64,000 bases of DNA from assembly GCA_947503525.1 (NCBI GenBank), contig CANNEA010000003.1:310001-374000 (forward strand). The letters are read 5' to 3'. The notes under the pieces are model-generated. The model did no database searches and was not told the origin of the DNA. It saw nothing but the letters and a program-made list of their open reading frames with translations. Both the position numbers and the translations under genes were made by a program. This DNA is from an uncultured Carboxylicivirga sp. GTDB taxonomy: Bacteria; Bacteroidota; Bacteroidia; Bacteroidales; Marinilabiliaceae. Positions within the stretch are counted from its first letter, which is position 1. Every line of letters begins with the position of its first letter. Below are positions 18,301 to 26,986 of this stretch, piece after piece.

Positions 18301-20222
18301 CAACAGCAAGAGCTTGTGCTGAATATTTCTGGAAAGTATATTGCGATGAAGAAACACGATTGGACCTAAATAATAATCTAAAAGGTGCTGGTCTGATTCT
18401 TCAGGTTTTTCCTGAAACAAGTCAATTTGATTATTTGTTGGATGCATTAAAATCGATGTTGTGTGATTTTGTGGATAAAGAGAATGTGTTTGATGGCGCT
18501 TGCATTGAAGATGCCAGCCATTTTCTTTTCTATCAAATGGCCAATTCCGATGAATTTATTCTTTCAAAGGAGGCTAGTGTTTTAATAGAAGGATTTAATG
18601 CATTTTTACGTAAGAACAGAGCAGGTAAAACTTTTACTAATTCCGTTGCTCCTTTAATCGATGATAAGGCAAGTGCTTATCGTTTGATAAGAAAGTGGGT
18701 GAGTGCCTATATTGATGCTGAGAATCTGGATGATCAATATATAAATGAAGTATGTATCACTCTATTGCTTGATTCTAAATCGAATAAGAAATTAATCAAC
18801 CAGGCAACTCAAAGCTTGTATGAAGGATTGAAAGGTTCACATGGTATTTTAGAAGAGCAGAAATATTCATTTGACTTTAACCGCTTTATGGCTAAATTAA
18901 AAGTCTTTAGCGATGTTAAATTGGTCAAATATCAACAATACAATAGTTTAAAGAAGGAGTTGGCCGAAACATTCTCAGAGGATTTGAGATTAAATGAGTT
19001 TAAACCACGTGTTTTAACATCGTTTGTGCGCAATAAACTTATCGATAAGGTTTACTTCCCATTGATTGGTAATAACCTGGCTAAACAAATTGGTGCTGAA
19101 GGTGCTGGTAAACGAACAGACCTGATGGGTATGTTATTGTTGATTTCACCTCCGGGATATGGTAAAACCACCTTAATGGAATATTTAGCAAGTCGCCTGG
19201 GGATAATCTTTATGAAGATTAATGGACCATCCATTGGTCATGCTATAACGTCCTTAGATCCTTCTGAAGCAGCCAATGCTGCTGCGCGTGAAGAGCTTGA
19301 AAAGCTTAATCTGGCTTTTGAAATGGGTGATAATGTGATGATTTATCTCGACGATATTCAACACTGTAATCCTGAGTTTTTACAGAAATTTATTTCGCTT
19401 TGTGATGCCCAGCGAAAGGTGGAGGGTGTGTACAAAGGAAAGAGTAAAACCTACGATTTCAGAGGAAAGAAAGTATGTGTTGTTATGGCAGGTAATCCAT
19501 ATACCGAAAGTGGTGATAAATTTAAGATTCCGGATATGTTAGCCAACCGTGCTGATATCTATAATATAGGTGATATAATTGGAGGTTCGGATGAAGAATT
19601 TAAATTGAGTTATATAGAGAACTCTTTAACCTCAAATCCGGTATTGAACAAACTGTCTGCAAAAAGTCAAAATGATTTATACACGTTGATTTCCATTGCA
19701 GAAACTGGTCGTAAAGATGGATTAGAGTTTGAAGCATCTCATACTCCTGAGGAAATTAATGAATATGTTGATGTCCTTAAAAAGTTGATTATTGCTCGCG
19801 ATGTGATTTTAAAGGTTAATCTTGAATATATTGCCTCGGCTGCACAGGCTGACGAGTACAGAGTTGAACCAGCCTTTAAGTTGCAGGGGTCCTATCGTGA
19901 TATGAATAAGATATCGGAGAAGATTTTACCAATCATGAATGATAAGGAATTGAAGACTTTATTGATATCTCATTATAATAATGAAGCCCAAACCTTAACC
20001 ACGGGCGCCGAGGCCAATATGCTTAAGTTTAAAGAGCTTTATGGAGTTATTAGTGAAGAGGAGAAGGCAAGATGGCAAGAAGTAAAAGAGGCATTTGTAA
20101 GGAATAACAAATTAAAGGGTATGGGCAGTGATGGTCAAACGGCTAATGTGTTGTTGCAAATGGAGGAAATAGCCAAAGGTGTGGTGGGAATCAAAGATGA
20201 ATTAGGTAAGTCCAGTAATTAG
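15324..20222 (+). CDS. Giant AAA+ ATPase of the 'DNA repair ATPase' family
   Basis: This 1632-residue protein has a beta-rich N-terminal region (about 60-460), long coiled-coil segments (about 500-860), an all-helical middle and a C-terminal AAA+ module. Walker A is PPGYGKTT (near 1276-1283), Walker B is VMIYLDD (near 1338-1345), and a sensor-1-like Asn sits in MAGNPYTES. LANRADIYNIGD follows, with a candidate arginine finger. Databases label relatives 'DNA repair ATPase' (DUF3686-type N-terminus, as I recall), but no DNA-binding domain is visible. The setting with PspA and flotillin suggests a membrane-stress chaperone or remodelling ATPase. There is no signal peptide or membrane helix, so it is cytoplasmic. 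Confidence 0.88.
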   Translation: MSESQQTNPDNIQLEEGTYEIIKSRLRKNADDLRQRLDQLNGARKDVFGSIESTLVATDRISTENSCTPVDMVSIGDILLFGYNVTLGLKTKTALDDVFSVYDYNEHKFAQRNMNIIGDSQFVDDFENLYEFYKETRFKKFALIGPHLFMVFQTGKTKDDIKAFKWLVKGETLEYKGNRSTHEFAFPDQHEFQWVKVTREQYVYGEHPHVSIEDIVFVEAVGGDLTIKIEDNTASGMGIYAEEVDVPDQTLDDSEIHYAIIGNLVVIRILPYKEKDFRYFVYNSKVQEVKRIDALEDSCVLLPDNQGVIFANGYYLQNGQFKVFDSDFKDLLFERKIASVNGEDFLYTFYNQEIGAYVLLIYNLINQRIETPIVCNGYSIFENGELCYFKKPDQATRHHVMQVWTTPFMTEEFQKPPTNNSRLYKIGNKDVVKAMAECNEVILLVNKDESYSDVYGDLVKYCTDIIDTYYWLDEADAFEIKVPLIEIKQSAFSAISEYEKVRSIRKNTTERVKETEAKVKEIFSHITKQNITDIDRYVELLANLRGVRGEVISLQELRYVDLKLVSELETAVEEKTLRLSQDCVTFLLRDEALNSYEVRVEAIRGNVSKVAKVSEADTLSEEIVKLAGQLEMLIDIVGNLKIDDATQTTQIINNISAVYSQFNLIKSELKKQRKSLRSVEAKAEFASQLKLVEQGMLNYLDLCDTPGKADEYLSKLMVQLEELEGKFSDFEEFMDSITERREQVYNAFESKKLSLVEVRNRRTTALQSSAERILKAIRNRVSKFKDVNEVNGYFASDLMIEKVRDVISDLKELEDNVKADDLESKLKSVKEETVRQIKDRTELFEDGTNIIKFGNHKFSVNTQPLELSMVSKDGDMYYHLTGTNFFEKVSHEEFLATKEIWSQLLPSEDDDVYRAEFLAYQIFTASYKKQDEVPSLAQLSKLDDNELVAFVQKVMSLRYNEGYSKGIHDEDAAVILRLLLDVYSKAGLLRYPATARACAEYFWKVYCDEETRLDLNNNLKGAGLILQVFPETSQFDYLLDALKSMLCDFVDKENVFDGACIEDASHFLFYQMANSDEFILSKEASVLIEGFNAFLRKNRAGKTFTNSVAPLIDDKASAYRLIRKWVSAYIDAENLDDQYINEVCITLLLDSKSNKKLINQATQSLYEGLKGSHGILEEQKYSFDFNRFMAKLKVFSDVKLVKYQQYNSLKKELAETFSEDLRLNEFKPRVLTSFVRNKLIDKVYFPLIGNNLAKQIGAEGAGKRTDLMGMLLLISPPGYGKTTLMEYLASRLGIIFMKINGPSIGHAITSLDPSEAANAAAREELEKLNLAFEMGDNVMIYLDDIQHCNPEFLQKFISLCDAQRKVEGVYKGKSKTYDFRGKKVCVVMAGNPYTESGDKFKIPDMLANRADIYNIGDIIGGSDEEFKLSYIENSLTSNPVLNKLSAKSQNDLYTLISIAETGRKDGLEFEASHTPEEINEYVDVLKKLIIARDVILKVNLEYIASAAQADEYRVEPAFKLQGSYRDMNKISEKILPIMNDKELKTLLISHYNNEAQTLTTGAEANMLKFKELYGVISEEEKARWQEVKEAFVRNNKLKGMGSDGQTANVLLQMEEIAKGVVGIKDELGKSSN

Positions 20223-20256
20223 GATAACCAAATGATGAATTATTCGTTATAGAAGT

Positions 20257-20883
20257 ATGAAAAAAGTCTTGTTCGTAGCTTTCTGTGTGCTTCTTTTGAT
20301 GGATAGTTTAAGTGCGCAAAGTGTGGTTTCTCGTAAGGTTTCTGAAGGATTTTTTGTGAAGGAATATTCGGAGACGAAGAATGGGACTTTGGAGGGTGAA
20401 TATAAGTTGTTCTATAAGCAACAGTTAATTGAAAAGGGAAATTATCTCTCAGGAACCAAAACGGGTAAATGGCGTTATTTTAGTTTTAATAATATCCTTG
20501 AATATGAATTTGATTACGATGCAAATGTAATTTCAAAGATTGGTGGGGAAATTAAACAGAATGGCAATTTCAAAAAAACGCCTTGTTTTTATCATGGAAG
20601 CCCTTTGATACCTTATTTGTTTATGGTCAATAATATATTTTATCCCAAAGAAGCCATAGAAGATGATTTATCAGGAAGGGTTGTGCTGACTTTAAAAATT
20701 GATAAAAAGGGAAAAGTTTATGGCTATTATCTTTCAGAAAGGTTACATGCCATATTGGATAAAGCAGTAATTGATGCGGCGGCTAAAATGCCCGATGATT
20801 GGCAATTTATTCCGGCATCACGTAATGGTTATCCATTAGTTAGTGAGTATCCAATACCAATTGAGTTCGAATTAACCCTCTGA
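20257..20883 (+). CDS. Exported MORN-like/TonB C-terminal protein
   Basis: A 208-residue protein with a signal peptide (1-20, ending SLSAQ), then MORN-type strands (EGEYKLFYKQQ, KGNYLSGTKTGKW) and a C-terminal TonB-like domain (about 125-208). The TonB part reads YPKEAIEDDLSGRVVLTLKID and ends YPIPIEFEL. It lacks the N-terminal membrane anchor and proline-rich linker of true TonB, so it may not energise a receptor. It lies 34 bases after the ATPase stop and may end that operon. It converges with the following kinase gene with 3 bases between their stop codons. Confidence 0.8.
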   Translation: MKKVLFVAFCVLLLMDSLSAQSVVSRKVSEGFFVKEYSETKNGTLEGEYKLFYKQQLIEKGNYLSGTKTGKWRYFSFNNILEYEFDYDANVISKIGGEIKQNGNFKKTPCFYHGSPLIPYLFMVNNIFYPKEAIEDDLSGRVVLTLKIDKKGKVYGYYLSERLHAILDKAVIDAAAKMPDDWQFIPASRNGYPLVSEYPIPIEFELTL

Positions 20884-20886
20884 GAT

Positions 20887-22953
20887 TTAATCTTCGTTTA
20901 GTAAAATTTTACCTTCCAAATAGTGAAGTAATTCATGATTACTTGCCAAACTGGTATAGGTTTCGGTTGCTTTGGGATTGTATATGATGTCTGTTTTTCC
21001 TTGTTTATATAGAAGGACAGGAGATGATTGAAAAGCATCTGATTTCAATGCTTCGTCCGTTATCTTATTATCAATTGGTTTAATAAATAAAGTAGCGGCA
21101 ATTTTATTGGAAATTGGAATGTTATACAGTTCGTTTAGCGTATAAGCTTTGATGATCAGGTGGTCGGGAATAAATGCTATCTGATTGATGTCTGTATCCT
21201 TTTCTAAATAAACTAAAACCTTAGATTTTTTCTCATCAGGATGACGAAATGAATTCTGCCGTGGTATAACAAGATGAAATTCGGATCCTTTAGACAATTC
21301 AGATTTTACCCAGATAAATCCGCCAAGTAGATAAGTCAGGTGAAGACTTATACTTAAACCTAATCCTGCCCCGCCAAAATCTCTGGAATTATCATCTTTT
21401 GCTTGTCTGAATTTTTGAAATATTGTGGGGAGTTTGTGTTTTGGTATTCCAATGCCGGTATCTCTAACAATGAATTCTATAGAACCATCTTTTCGATAGT
21501 TGCATTTAAGCTGGATAAAACCGTTGTATGTAAATTTGACGGCATTATTTAGTAATTTGCTTAATACTTGTTCAACTCGCGACTGGTCCGTTTCAATAAG
21601 AGGAGGTAGGGAGATATGATCAATTGGAATCAGTTTTAATTCCACTTCTGATCGGCTAAGTGAATGTTTAGCTGTTAAATCTTTAAGATTTCCGAATAAA
21701 TTATCCAAGTCGAGCACCTGAGTCTTAAGCTTAATCATGCCACTCTCGATTTTTGAAAGCTCCATGATGTCATTCAATAAACCTAATAAATCGTTGGCGC
21801 TGGATTTAACAATGTTATGAAACTCTTTTCTTTCACTATCCGATAGCTGAGTATCACACATTAATTCAGAGAAACCCATGATGCTATTCATAGGTGTTCG
21901 AATTTCATGCGACATATTAGCCAGAAAAGATGATTTTAAGCGTTCTGATTCTTCAGCTTTACGCTGTGCTTCTTTAACGTTTTGTTCAAGCCTAACTTTT
22001 TCACTGATGTCCCTGATCATATAAAATTGAGACCTGGTGCCATAGTAATCCAATTCGTGAGAGTGTATGGATACAGGAACCTCGTTTCCATTGTTGGTAA
22101 TAATATGGGTAACTTCAATTGAATTGGTTTCGCTTGTTGGACTGTCCAGGCGATCAAATATATGTTCTTGCTGAAAGCTTGGTGTGAAATCAAATAAAGT
22201 CTTTTGTTTTAAAGACTCAAAATCAATCTCTAATAATGTACAAGCCGATTCATTGGCACTCAATATATTGCCCGAATAGTCTTCGATAAGAATTGCGACG
22301 TGAGATTTATTTATAGTTTGTTGAAAAAAGCGCTTGCGCTCAGATAGATCATCCAGGCTAGTATGCAGGTGACTAATATCTTCGATAACAAAACATTGAA
22401 ATTGGCTATCTTGATTTGCACTGTTGAGCGATGATCGGGTGATCTTAAAAATTTTACCGTTCTTCTGGATTGATGTATAGGAATCGTTTTCAAACAATGA
22501 ATAATCTGAAGAACTGAAATCAATCTTTAATGCCTCGTGCCAGACTTGCTGAAATAACTCATTTCGACTTTTATTGCATTGGCTTATAAATTTAATATTA
22601 CAAGCTACTATTCTATAGTCAGCATTAATGATACATGCAGCGTAGGGGACACTATTAACGATACTATTAAAAAGGAGATTTGTTTTAGTATCAGTACTTT
22701 CTTCTTTTATAGCTGCTTTTAGTGATTTCTGTTTGTTTATCGCGATACGCCACAGATAAAGGATATATACTGAAATTGAGAATGCTGAAACCGTAATAAC
22801 CTTATGCAAGATTAACTTGAAATTATGGACGTCATTATTTACAAATGAAGTATGCAGATCCTGGCCATAAAAAAATAATAGGAAAGCTATTAGTGCTATT
22901 ATTAAATATGGTAATCTGGTAATTGTATTTATAAACTTCAGTTTGTTCTTCAC
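20887..22953 (-). CDS. Membrane PAS-domain sensor histidine kinase
   Basis: This 688-residue protein has two membrane helices (about 13-30 and 50-68) and two PAS domains (about 90-195 and 205-325). The HisKA domain has its phospho-acceptor near 348 in SHEIRTPMNS. The ATPase domain has an N box (LLNNAVKF), G1 (DTGIGIP) and G2 (GAGLGLSIS). The last 110 residues look like a decayed receiver domain without a clear phospho-acceptor Asp. The gene stands alone and no response regulator is adjacent. The signal is unknown. Confidence 0.88.
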   Translation of the reverse strand: MKNKLKFINTITRLPYLIIALIAFLLFFYGQDLHTSFVNNDVHNFKLILHKVITVSAFSISVYILYLWRIAINKQKSLKAAIKEESTDTKTNLLFNSIVNSVPYAACIINADYRIVACNIKFISQCNKSRNELFQQVWHEALKIDFSSSDYSLFENDSYTSIQKNGKIFKITRSSLNSANQDSQFQCFVIEDISHLHTSLDDLSERKRFFQQTINKSHVAILIEDYSGNILSANESACTLLEIDFESLKQKTLFDFTPSFQQEHIFDRLDSPTSETNSIEVTHIITNNGNEVPVSIHSHELDYYGTRSQFYMIRDISEKVRLEQNVKEAQRKAEESERLKSSFLANMSHEIRTPMNSIMGFSELMCDTQLSDSERKEFHNIVKSSANDLLGLLNDIMELSKIESGMIKLKTQVLDLDNLFGNLKDLTAKHSLSRSEVELKLIPIDHISLPPLIETDQSRVEQVLSKLLNNAVKFTYNGFIQLKCNYRKDGSIEFIVRDTGIGIPKHKLPTIFQKFRQAKDDNSRDFGGAGLGLSISLHLTYLLGGFIWVKSELSKGSEFHLVIPRQNSFRHPDEKKSKVLVYLEKDTDINQIAFIPDHLIIKAYTLNELYNIPISNKIAATLFIKPIDNKITDEALKSDAFQSSPVLLYKQGKTDIIYNPKATETYTSLASNHELLHYLEGKILLNED

Positions 22954-23400
22954 AAGTGCTTTAAGAAATATAGGTTTGCAAAATTAAGGCATTATTGTTT
23001 AATAAGAAAGGTAGCTAATTAAAAAAAATGTTACAAGTAATTGTTAAAATATTTTTTAGTGTTAAATAGATATTGTCGAGTGAGTTTAAGTCTTTGTTGG
23101 TGTAATGTAAAGAAGTATAGAGCGATGTGCGAAGTTGAGCTGGTGAGACCATACTGCAATATGCCATTGTTTGTACCGTCAATGGCTTTAATGTCGGGCA
23201 GTGTAGATTAAATGGTGTATGAATCAATAATTGTTAAAATAGGTCAAGTTAAAGCCGACGAAGTTTATTTTTAAACTTCCTTGAATTTCGATTTATTTGA
23301 ATAGCTTATTGTTTAGAGCTTTCAAAAGCATCCTATCTTATTTGTTAATTTATTACCTTTGCGATCTCTAAAAATAGCTTACTCTTAAGATAATTGAATA
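22954..23400. other. 447-base non-coding gap between the PAS kinase and argS
   Basis: An AT-rich divergent intergenic region. I see no convincing gene or structured RNA. Its right end carries the candidate argS promoter; the kinase promoter should lie at its left end but no clear -7 box was found. Confidence 0.6.
23354..23361 (+). promoter_or_regulatory. Candidate argS promoter -7 box
   Basis: TACCTTTG fits the Bacteroidota primary sigma -7 form TAnnTTTG and lies 39 bases before the argS ATG. A good -33 TTTG at the usual spacing is not evident. Confidence 0.4.
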
Positions 23401-25194
23401 ATGGTAATTGAGAATCAAATTAAGGCGTCTGTCACCAAGGCGATTAAAGAATTGTATGGCGCAGATATAGCACCGGAAAGTGTGCAGTTGCAATTGACCA
23501 GAAAAGATATGAAGGGAGATTACACAATTGTTGTTTTCCCACTGATGAAAGTGTCCAAAAAGAATCCGGTTGAAACGGGTAATGAGCTTGGTCAGTTCTT
23601 ACAGTCAGATTGCAGCGATATTGCCGGATTTGAGGTAATTAAAGGCTTTCTTAATGTTCAACTTTCAGATGCGTATTGGCTTGGTGAATTAAACAAAGAA
23701 TCCGGTAATCAGGCAATCGGAATGATTGAAGCTAAATCAGATTCTCCCTTAGTAATGATTGAGTATTCTTCACCAAATACTAATAAGCCGCTGCACCTTG
23801 GTCATATTCGTAATAACCTCTTAGGTTATTCTTTATCACGTATTGTCACAGCAAACGGTAATAGAGTTGTGAAAACAAATATCGTAAACGATAGAGGTAT
23901 TCATATTTGCAAATCAATGCTGGCCTGGAAAAAGTGGGGAGAAGGGCAAACGCCTGAATCAACCGGAAAGAAAGGTGATCATTTAGTAGGTGATTATTAT
24001 GTGAAGTTTGATCAGGAGTTCAAAAAAGAACAAGCTGAATTGATGGCCAATGGATCAACAAAAGAAGATGCCGAAGCTAATTCAGCTTTGATGAAAGAGG
24101 CGCGTGAGATGTTGTTAAAATGGGAAGCTCAGGATCCTGAAGTGTATGCCTTGTGGAAGCAAATGAACAATTGGGTTTATAAAGGATTTGACATTACTTA
24201 TAAAACCATGGGCGTAGATTTTGATAAAATCTATTATGAGTCTGACACGTATAAAGTTGGACGTGATATGGTGATTGAAGGTCTTAATAAAGAAGTCTTT
24301 TATCGACAAGAGGATAATAGTGTCTGGGCTGATTTGCAGAAAGATGGTTTAGACGAAAAATTGCTTTTGCGTTCTGATGGCACAAGTGTATATATGACCC
24401 AGGATATTGGAACCGCAAAGTTGAGATATGATGACTACGACATAGATAAAATGGTTTATGTTGTAGGGAATGAGCAAAACTATCATTTTAAAGTTTTGGC
24501 TATTTTATTGGATCGTTTAGGCCTTAATTGGGGTAAAGATTTAGTTCATTTCAGCTATGGAATGGTAGAGCTTCCTGAAGGTAAAATGAAATCGCGTGAG
24601 GGAACCGTGGTTGATGCTGATGATTTGATGCAGGCTATGGTGGATACTGCGCGTGATATGTCAAAAGAGTTAGGTAAACTTGAAGGTTATTCCGAAGAGG
24701 ACGCTGAGAAGGTGTATAAAACTATTGCCTTGGGGGCGTTAAAGTATTTTATATTAAAAGTTGATCCTCGTAAAAACATGACCTTTGATCCAAAGGAATC
24801 AATTGATTTTAATGGTAATACCGGTCCCTTTATTCAATACACATACGCTCGTATTCAATCTATTGGCCGCAAGGCTAATGAAAAGGGTTTTACGAGTCCT
24901 GATAAAGTTGAATTATCAGTAGAACTATCGGCCAAAGAAGTGCAGTTACAGAAAATGATTTCAAACTTTTCTGCTGTTGTTAAGGAAGCCGGCAATGTAT
25001 ACAGTCCTGCCGTTATTGCGAATTATGTATATGATTTGGCAAAAGAGTTTAACCAGTTTTACCATGATTCGCCTATTGTAGTTGAAGAAGATACAGCTAA
25101 ACGTGATATGAGACTATTATTATGTCGCAATGTTGCTGCTGTCATTAAAAATGGTATGTGGATGCTGGGCATTGATGTGCCGGAAAGAATGTAA
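23401..25194 (+). CDS. argS: Arginine-tRNA ligase
   Basis: This class I synthetase charges tRNA-Arg with arginine. The 597 residues include an N-terminal Add-1 domain (about 1-95), the HIGH-type signature HLGHIRN, the KMSKS-like loop as GKMKSREG, and an anticodon-binding DALR domain at the C-terminus with its terminal Met (PERM). Length and order are normal. It is monocistronic: an upstream promoter box and a perfect terminator just after the stop codon frame it. Confidence 0.97.
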   Translation: MVIENQIKASVTKAIKELYGADIAPESVQLQLTRKDMKGDYTIVVFPLMKVSKKNPVETGNELGQFLQSDCSDIAGFEVIKGFLNVQLSDAYWLGELNKESGNQAIGMIEAKSDSPLVMIEYSSPNTNKPLHLGHIRNNLLGYSLSRIVTANGNRVVKTNIVNDRGIHICKSMLAWKKWGEGQTPESTGKKGDHLVGDYYVKFDQEFKKEQAELMANGSTKEDAEANSALMKEAREMLLKWEAQDPEVYALWKQMNNWVYKGFDITYKTMGVDFDKIYYESDTYKVGRDMVIEGLNKEVFYRQEDNSVWADLQKDGLDEKLLLRSDGTSVYMTQDIGTAKLRYDDYDIDKMVYVVGNEQNYHFKVLAILLDRLGLNWGKDLVHFSYGMVELPEGKMKSREGTVVDADDLMQAMVDTARDMSKELGKLEGYSEEDAEKVYKTIALGALKYFILKVDPRKNMTFDPKESIDFNGNTGPFIQYTYARIQSIGRKANEKGFTSPDKVELSVELSAKEVQLQKMISNFSAVVKEAGNVYSPAVIANYVYDLAKEFNQFYHDSPIVVEEDTAKRDMRLLLCRNVAAVIKNGMWMLGIDVPERM

Positions 25195-25211
25195 GAAGAA
25201 TATAGAATTAT

Positions 25212-25237
25212 AAAGCTTCCAAACGGAAGCTTTTTTT
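25212..25237 (+). terminator. Rho-independent terminator of argS
   Basis: A perfect 9-bp stem (AAAGCTTCC with GGAAGCTTT) with a 4-base loop runs directly into a T run, 17 bases past the argS stop. Confidence 0.9.
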
Positions 25238-25383
25238 GTGTCAGATGATAAGATCAAATCGAATAATTATTAATAATTTTGATAATGGAAGCTTGATGTG
25301 ACAAATAAGCCTCTGTATACAATAAAATTAGAGTTTTTACGTTGATCTTTAAATGAAATTGTTGATTAGGAAAATAGAATAAG

Positions 25384-25974
25384 ATGAGAAATTTTGGACG
25401 GTACTTCATTGTTTTATTAATTGTAGTTTTATCAACTAATATTGTTGCTCAGGATGAGGGCATAATAGATAGTTTGAGTATAAGTAAGCAATTCGATTAT
25501 GTAACTAAAAAGTCGAATACCTTTGAGCAGTTCAAAGTGGTTCGTTTGCGTCATTTAAACAGGCTGAAGAAGAATTCGACAGATAGTTTAAAAAGCTTAC
25601 AGTCTGTTATAGATTCAAATGTCAATGAGATTAAGGAATTAAAAGATAATCAAGCAGCTCTAAACGGTCAAATAACCGATCTACAGACTCAACTTGAAAA
25701 TGTTACTCAGAGTAAAAATAGTATGAGTTTCCTAGGCCAGGAGATATCTAAATCAGTTTACAATACGGTATTATGGAGTCTCATCTTTGGTTTAGCTGCT
25801 TTGGCCGCAATTGCATTAACACTATTTAAACGTAGTAATTCAATTACGAAGGAAACGAAGGACAGATTATCCGAAGTGGAAGAAGAGTTTGAAAAACATA
25901 GAAAAACAGCACTTAAACGTGAGCAAAAATTAGCAAGAGAGCTGATGGATTTTAAAGTTAAGAATAAGCTGTAA
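25384..25974 (+). CDS. Membrane-anchored coiled-coil protein of unknown function
   Basis: A 196-residue protein with a signal peptide (1-22, ending NIVAQ), an extracytoplasmic coiled coil (about 60-115, many Leu/Asn/Gln/Lys heptads), one transmembrane helix (about 128-147) and a charged cytoplasmic coiled coil (about 150-196). In many Bacteroidota, similar proteins carry the label tRNA (guanine-N1)-methyltransferase. No methyltransferase motif is present, so that label would be wrong here. The layout suggests a structural or tethering protein. It has its own terminator. Confidence 0.75.
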   Translation: MRNFGRYFIVLLIVVLSTNIVAQDEGIIDSLSISKQFDYVTKKSNTFEQFKVVRLRHLNRLKKNSTDSLKSLQSVIDSNVNEIKELKDNQAALNGQITDLQTQLENVTQSKNSMSFLGQEISKSVYNTVLWSLIFGLAALAAIALTLFKRSNSITKETKDRLSEVEEEFEKHRKTALKREQKLARELMDFKVKNKL

Positions 25975-25989
25975 GCTCGATATGAAATT

Positions 25990-26020
25990 AAAAAGGTCGC
26001 CATGAGCGACCTTTTTTTTT
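25990..26020. terminator. Bidirectional terminator
   Basis: A 10-bp stem (AAAAGGTCGC with GCGACCTTTT) around a 5-base loop, with A runs on the left and T runs on the right. It serves the plus-strand coiled-coil gene and can serve the minus-strand STAS-like gene. Confidence 0.9.
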
Positions 26021-26033
26021 GCTCGTTTATTTA

Positions 26034-26405
26034 TTATGCATTTTCATTGTTCAGCCATGCCAATGCAGCAAATTCTGTTGAAAACTGTTCGCGTTTCAAT
26101 CTATCACTATTCGGAAGCCATGAGTAAAGCATGGTATATGCTGTAACCGTTGGGTCCTCCACAATAAATGCAGTCTTAATCGAATTAAGGTTAGATGTTA
26201 TTTTTTCAGACAATTCTGAGAGTTTATTAATCTCATCTAAATGCAAGTGAACATCAGCTTGACGTAAATCGTAAAATACCTTTAAATCGCTTGGCAAATC
26301 CTCTATTTTGGATAGATTCTTCAGAAATCCAACCAAATCAGAAAAACCGATATTCTCGGTTAGCGACACATGAAATGTGCCTTTGATAAATTTATATGTA
26401 ATCAT
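26034..26405 (-). CDS. STAS/SpoIIAA-like domain protein
   Basis: A 123-residue soluble protein. The strand-helix order, the segment FYDLRQADVHLHLDEIN, a central IKTAFIVEDPTVTAY and the closing FSTEFAALAWL resemble SpoIIAA-like/SEC14-STAS domains, a lipid-binding or regulatory fold. No phosphorylatable Ser of classical anti-sigma antagonists is evident. It lies 8 bases downstream of an orphan gene on the same strand, so the two are probably one operon. Confidence 0.65.
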   Translation of the reverse strand: MITYKFIKGTFHVSLTENIGFSDLVGFLKNLSKIEDLPSDLKVFYDLRQADVHLHLDEINKLSELSEKITSNLNSIKTAFIVEDPTVTAYTMLYSWLPNSDRLKREQFSTEFAALAWLNNENA

Positions 26406-26413
26406 TGACAGGT

Positions 26414-26929
26414 TTAGTTGCTTTTACTGATCCAGTCTTTAAACTCTGTTGACGTAAGTATTTTGTTAAGAATATCTACAGTGGTTTGTCCAGGTAAATC
26501 TTTTAAAAACTTTTCAATTTCTTCTTCCGAAATATTAACTTCCTTTATTAAAGCTTTTAATTTTTTAGAAGATGCTCCGGTTAATTCATCTTCAAATGGC
26601 AACCACACAAAATTTAAATTGCAATCAGTATTATTGTTGTTTTCCTTTTTCCCTATTTCACTTGTTTCCAAATCCCTAATGATAATTTTAAGGATTGATC
26701 TGCAGTCGGCTTTTATCGGATCAGTAATCCCGGATTCATCCCTTAAAGCCCAACTGTTATATTCATAATTCAACTTTTCAATAGCTTTTACATGTGGCGA
26801 TTTAGCGCCAAAACAATTTTCAACTACTAAAACAGTTGCTTTCTTCCAGGCAGACAGGTCAAAACTACGATCTTCAATTTTTGATAATTGTTCCTGAAGT
26901 AGAGCTATATATGCATCCTTTTGAGACAT
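26414..26929 (-). CDS. Orphan soluble protein, mostly helical
   Basis: This 171-residue protein has no signal peptide or membrane helix. The N-terminal half (about 1-90) looks helical (DAYIALLQEQLSKIE, WKKATVLVVENCFG) and ends with IKADCRSILKIIIRDLE. A short Asn-rich linker follows, then a C-terminal helical part with EEEIEKFLKDLPGQT. I do not recognise the family. It precedes the STAS-like gene by 8 bases and is divergent from the DsrE-like gene, with 57 bases for both promoters. Confidence 0.6.
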   Translation of the reverse strand: MSQKDAYIALLQEQLSKIEDRSFDLSAWKKATVLVVENCFGAKSPHVKAIEKLNYEYNSWALRDESGITDPIKADCRSILKIIIRDLETSEIGKKENNNNTDCNLNFVWLPFEDELTGASSKKLKALIKEVNISEEEIEKFLKDLPGQTTVDILNKILTSTEFKDWISKSN

Positions 26930-26986
26930 AGTTGCCTTTTTGAAAGATTGATATGATATTTACGATATATTAATAACAAATATAAG

